Of a stretch of 5,227 bases of DNA, positions 5,226 to 5,227 are shown in pieces. A program made the position numbers and the translations under genes. Numbering within the stretch: position 1 is the first letter of the stretch; each line of letters begins with the position of its first letter. This DNA is from Acidimicrobiia bacterium (GTDB lineage Bacteria > Actinomycetota > Acidimicrobiia > Spongiisociales > ZC4RG35). The DNA lies in NCBI GenBank assembly GCA_025929005.1, contig JAICND010000138.1, positions 1 through 5,227 of the forward strand. Reading direction: 5' to 3'. The notes under the pieces are model-generated. The model worked only from the letters and a program-made list of their open reading frames with translations. It had not been told where the DNA came from and searched no databases.

Positions 5226-5227
5226 GC

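Larger units (their letters stand above)
4863..5227. other. Gene-free region, probable left part of oriC (rpmH-dnaA intergenic)
   Basis: This 365-base stretch has no reading frame that looks like a protein, although frames are open by chance on both strands. In many bacteria the region between rpmH and dnaA is the replication origin; dnaA itself is not in the window. Visible elements are the candidate rpmH promoter, a candidate rightward promoter, a 10-base palindrome GGCCGCGGCC (4964-4973), a weak hairpin ACACG/CGTGT (4977-4991), a relatively AT-rich stretch at 5007-5043, a perfect hairpin at 5039-5052, a GC hairpin CCGCG/CGCGG (5065-5081), a G-run segment GGGTAGGGAGGGG (5192-5204) and a DnaA-box-like palindrome at the right edge. 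Only one clear DnaA-box cluster is seen, so most of the origin may lie further right. Confidence 0.6.

Overview
This window is the chromosome-origin neighbourhood of a GC-rich bacterium, most likely a member of the Actinomycetota. The minus strand carries one compact block of eight genes. In transcription order (right to left) they are rpmH, rnpA, yidD, yidC, jag/khpB, rsmG, parA and parB. The assignment to Actinomycetota is inference from three points. The order jag-rsmG-parA-parB has no mnmE/mnmG between jag and rsmG, whereas many Firmicutes and Proteobacteria carry them there. The RsmG N-terminal half resembles the actinobacterial form. Several genes use GTG starts. I cannot name a genus; a deep-branching class such as Acidimicrobiia is possible but unproven.

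Layout. Positions 1-102 hold the last 33 codons of an unidentified plus-strand gene that converges on parB. Positions 123-4862 are the eight-gene block. Gene junctions are very tight: stop/start overlaps at rnpA-yidD and yidD-yidC (TGATG) and at rsmG-parA (GTGA), and gaps of 4, 10 and 15 bases elsewhere. Only the rpmH-rnpA junction is unusual: the only ATG start for rnpA lies deep inside rpmH in another frame. Positions 4863-5227 have no credible gene. They hold a candidate rpmH promoter (minus strand), a candidate rightward promoter, several inverted repeats and, at the right edge, a DnaA-box-like palindrome. This is most likely the left part of oriC, with dnaA expected just beyond the window on the plus strand.

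How the genes fit together. RpmH (ribosomal protein L34) and RsmG (16S rRNA methyltransferase) serve the ribosome. RnpA is the protein subunit of RNase P, which trims tRNA 5' ends. YidD and YidC insert membrane proteins. Jag/KhpB is an RNA-binding protein commonly encoded beside yidC. ParA and ParB segregate the origin by acting on parS sites, and one good parS candidate (13 of 16 consensus bases) sits exactly across the rsmG start codon.

I found no mobile element, CRISPR array, tRNA, rRNA or accessory defence system, and no evidence of a new multi-gene system. The points most worth checking are the rpmH/rnpA overlap, the parS site on the rsmG start, the palindromic DnaA-box pair, and the long Arg/Gly-rich linker in Jag.
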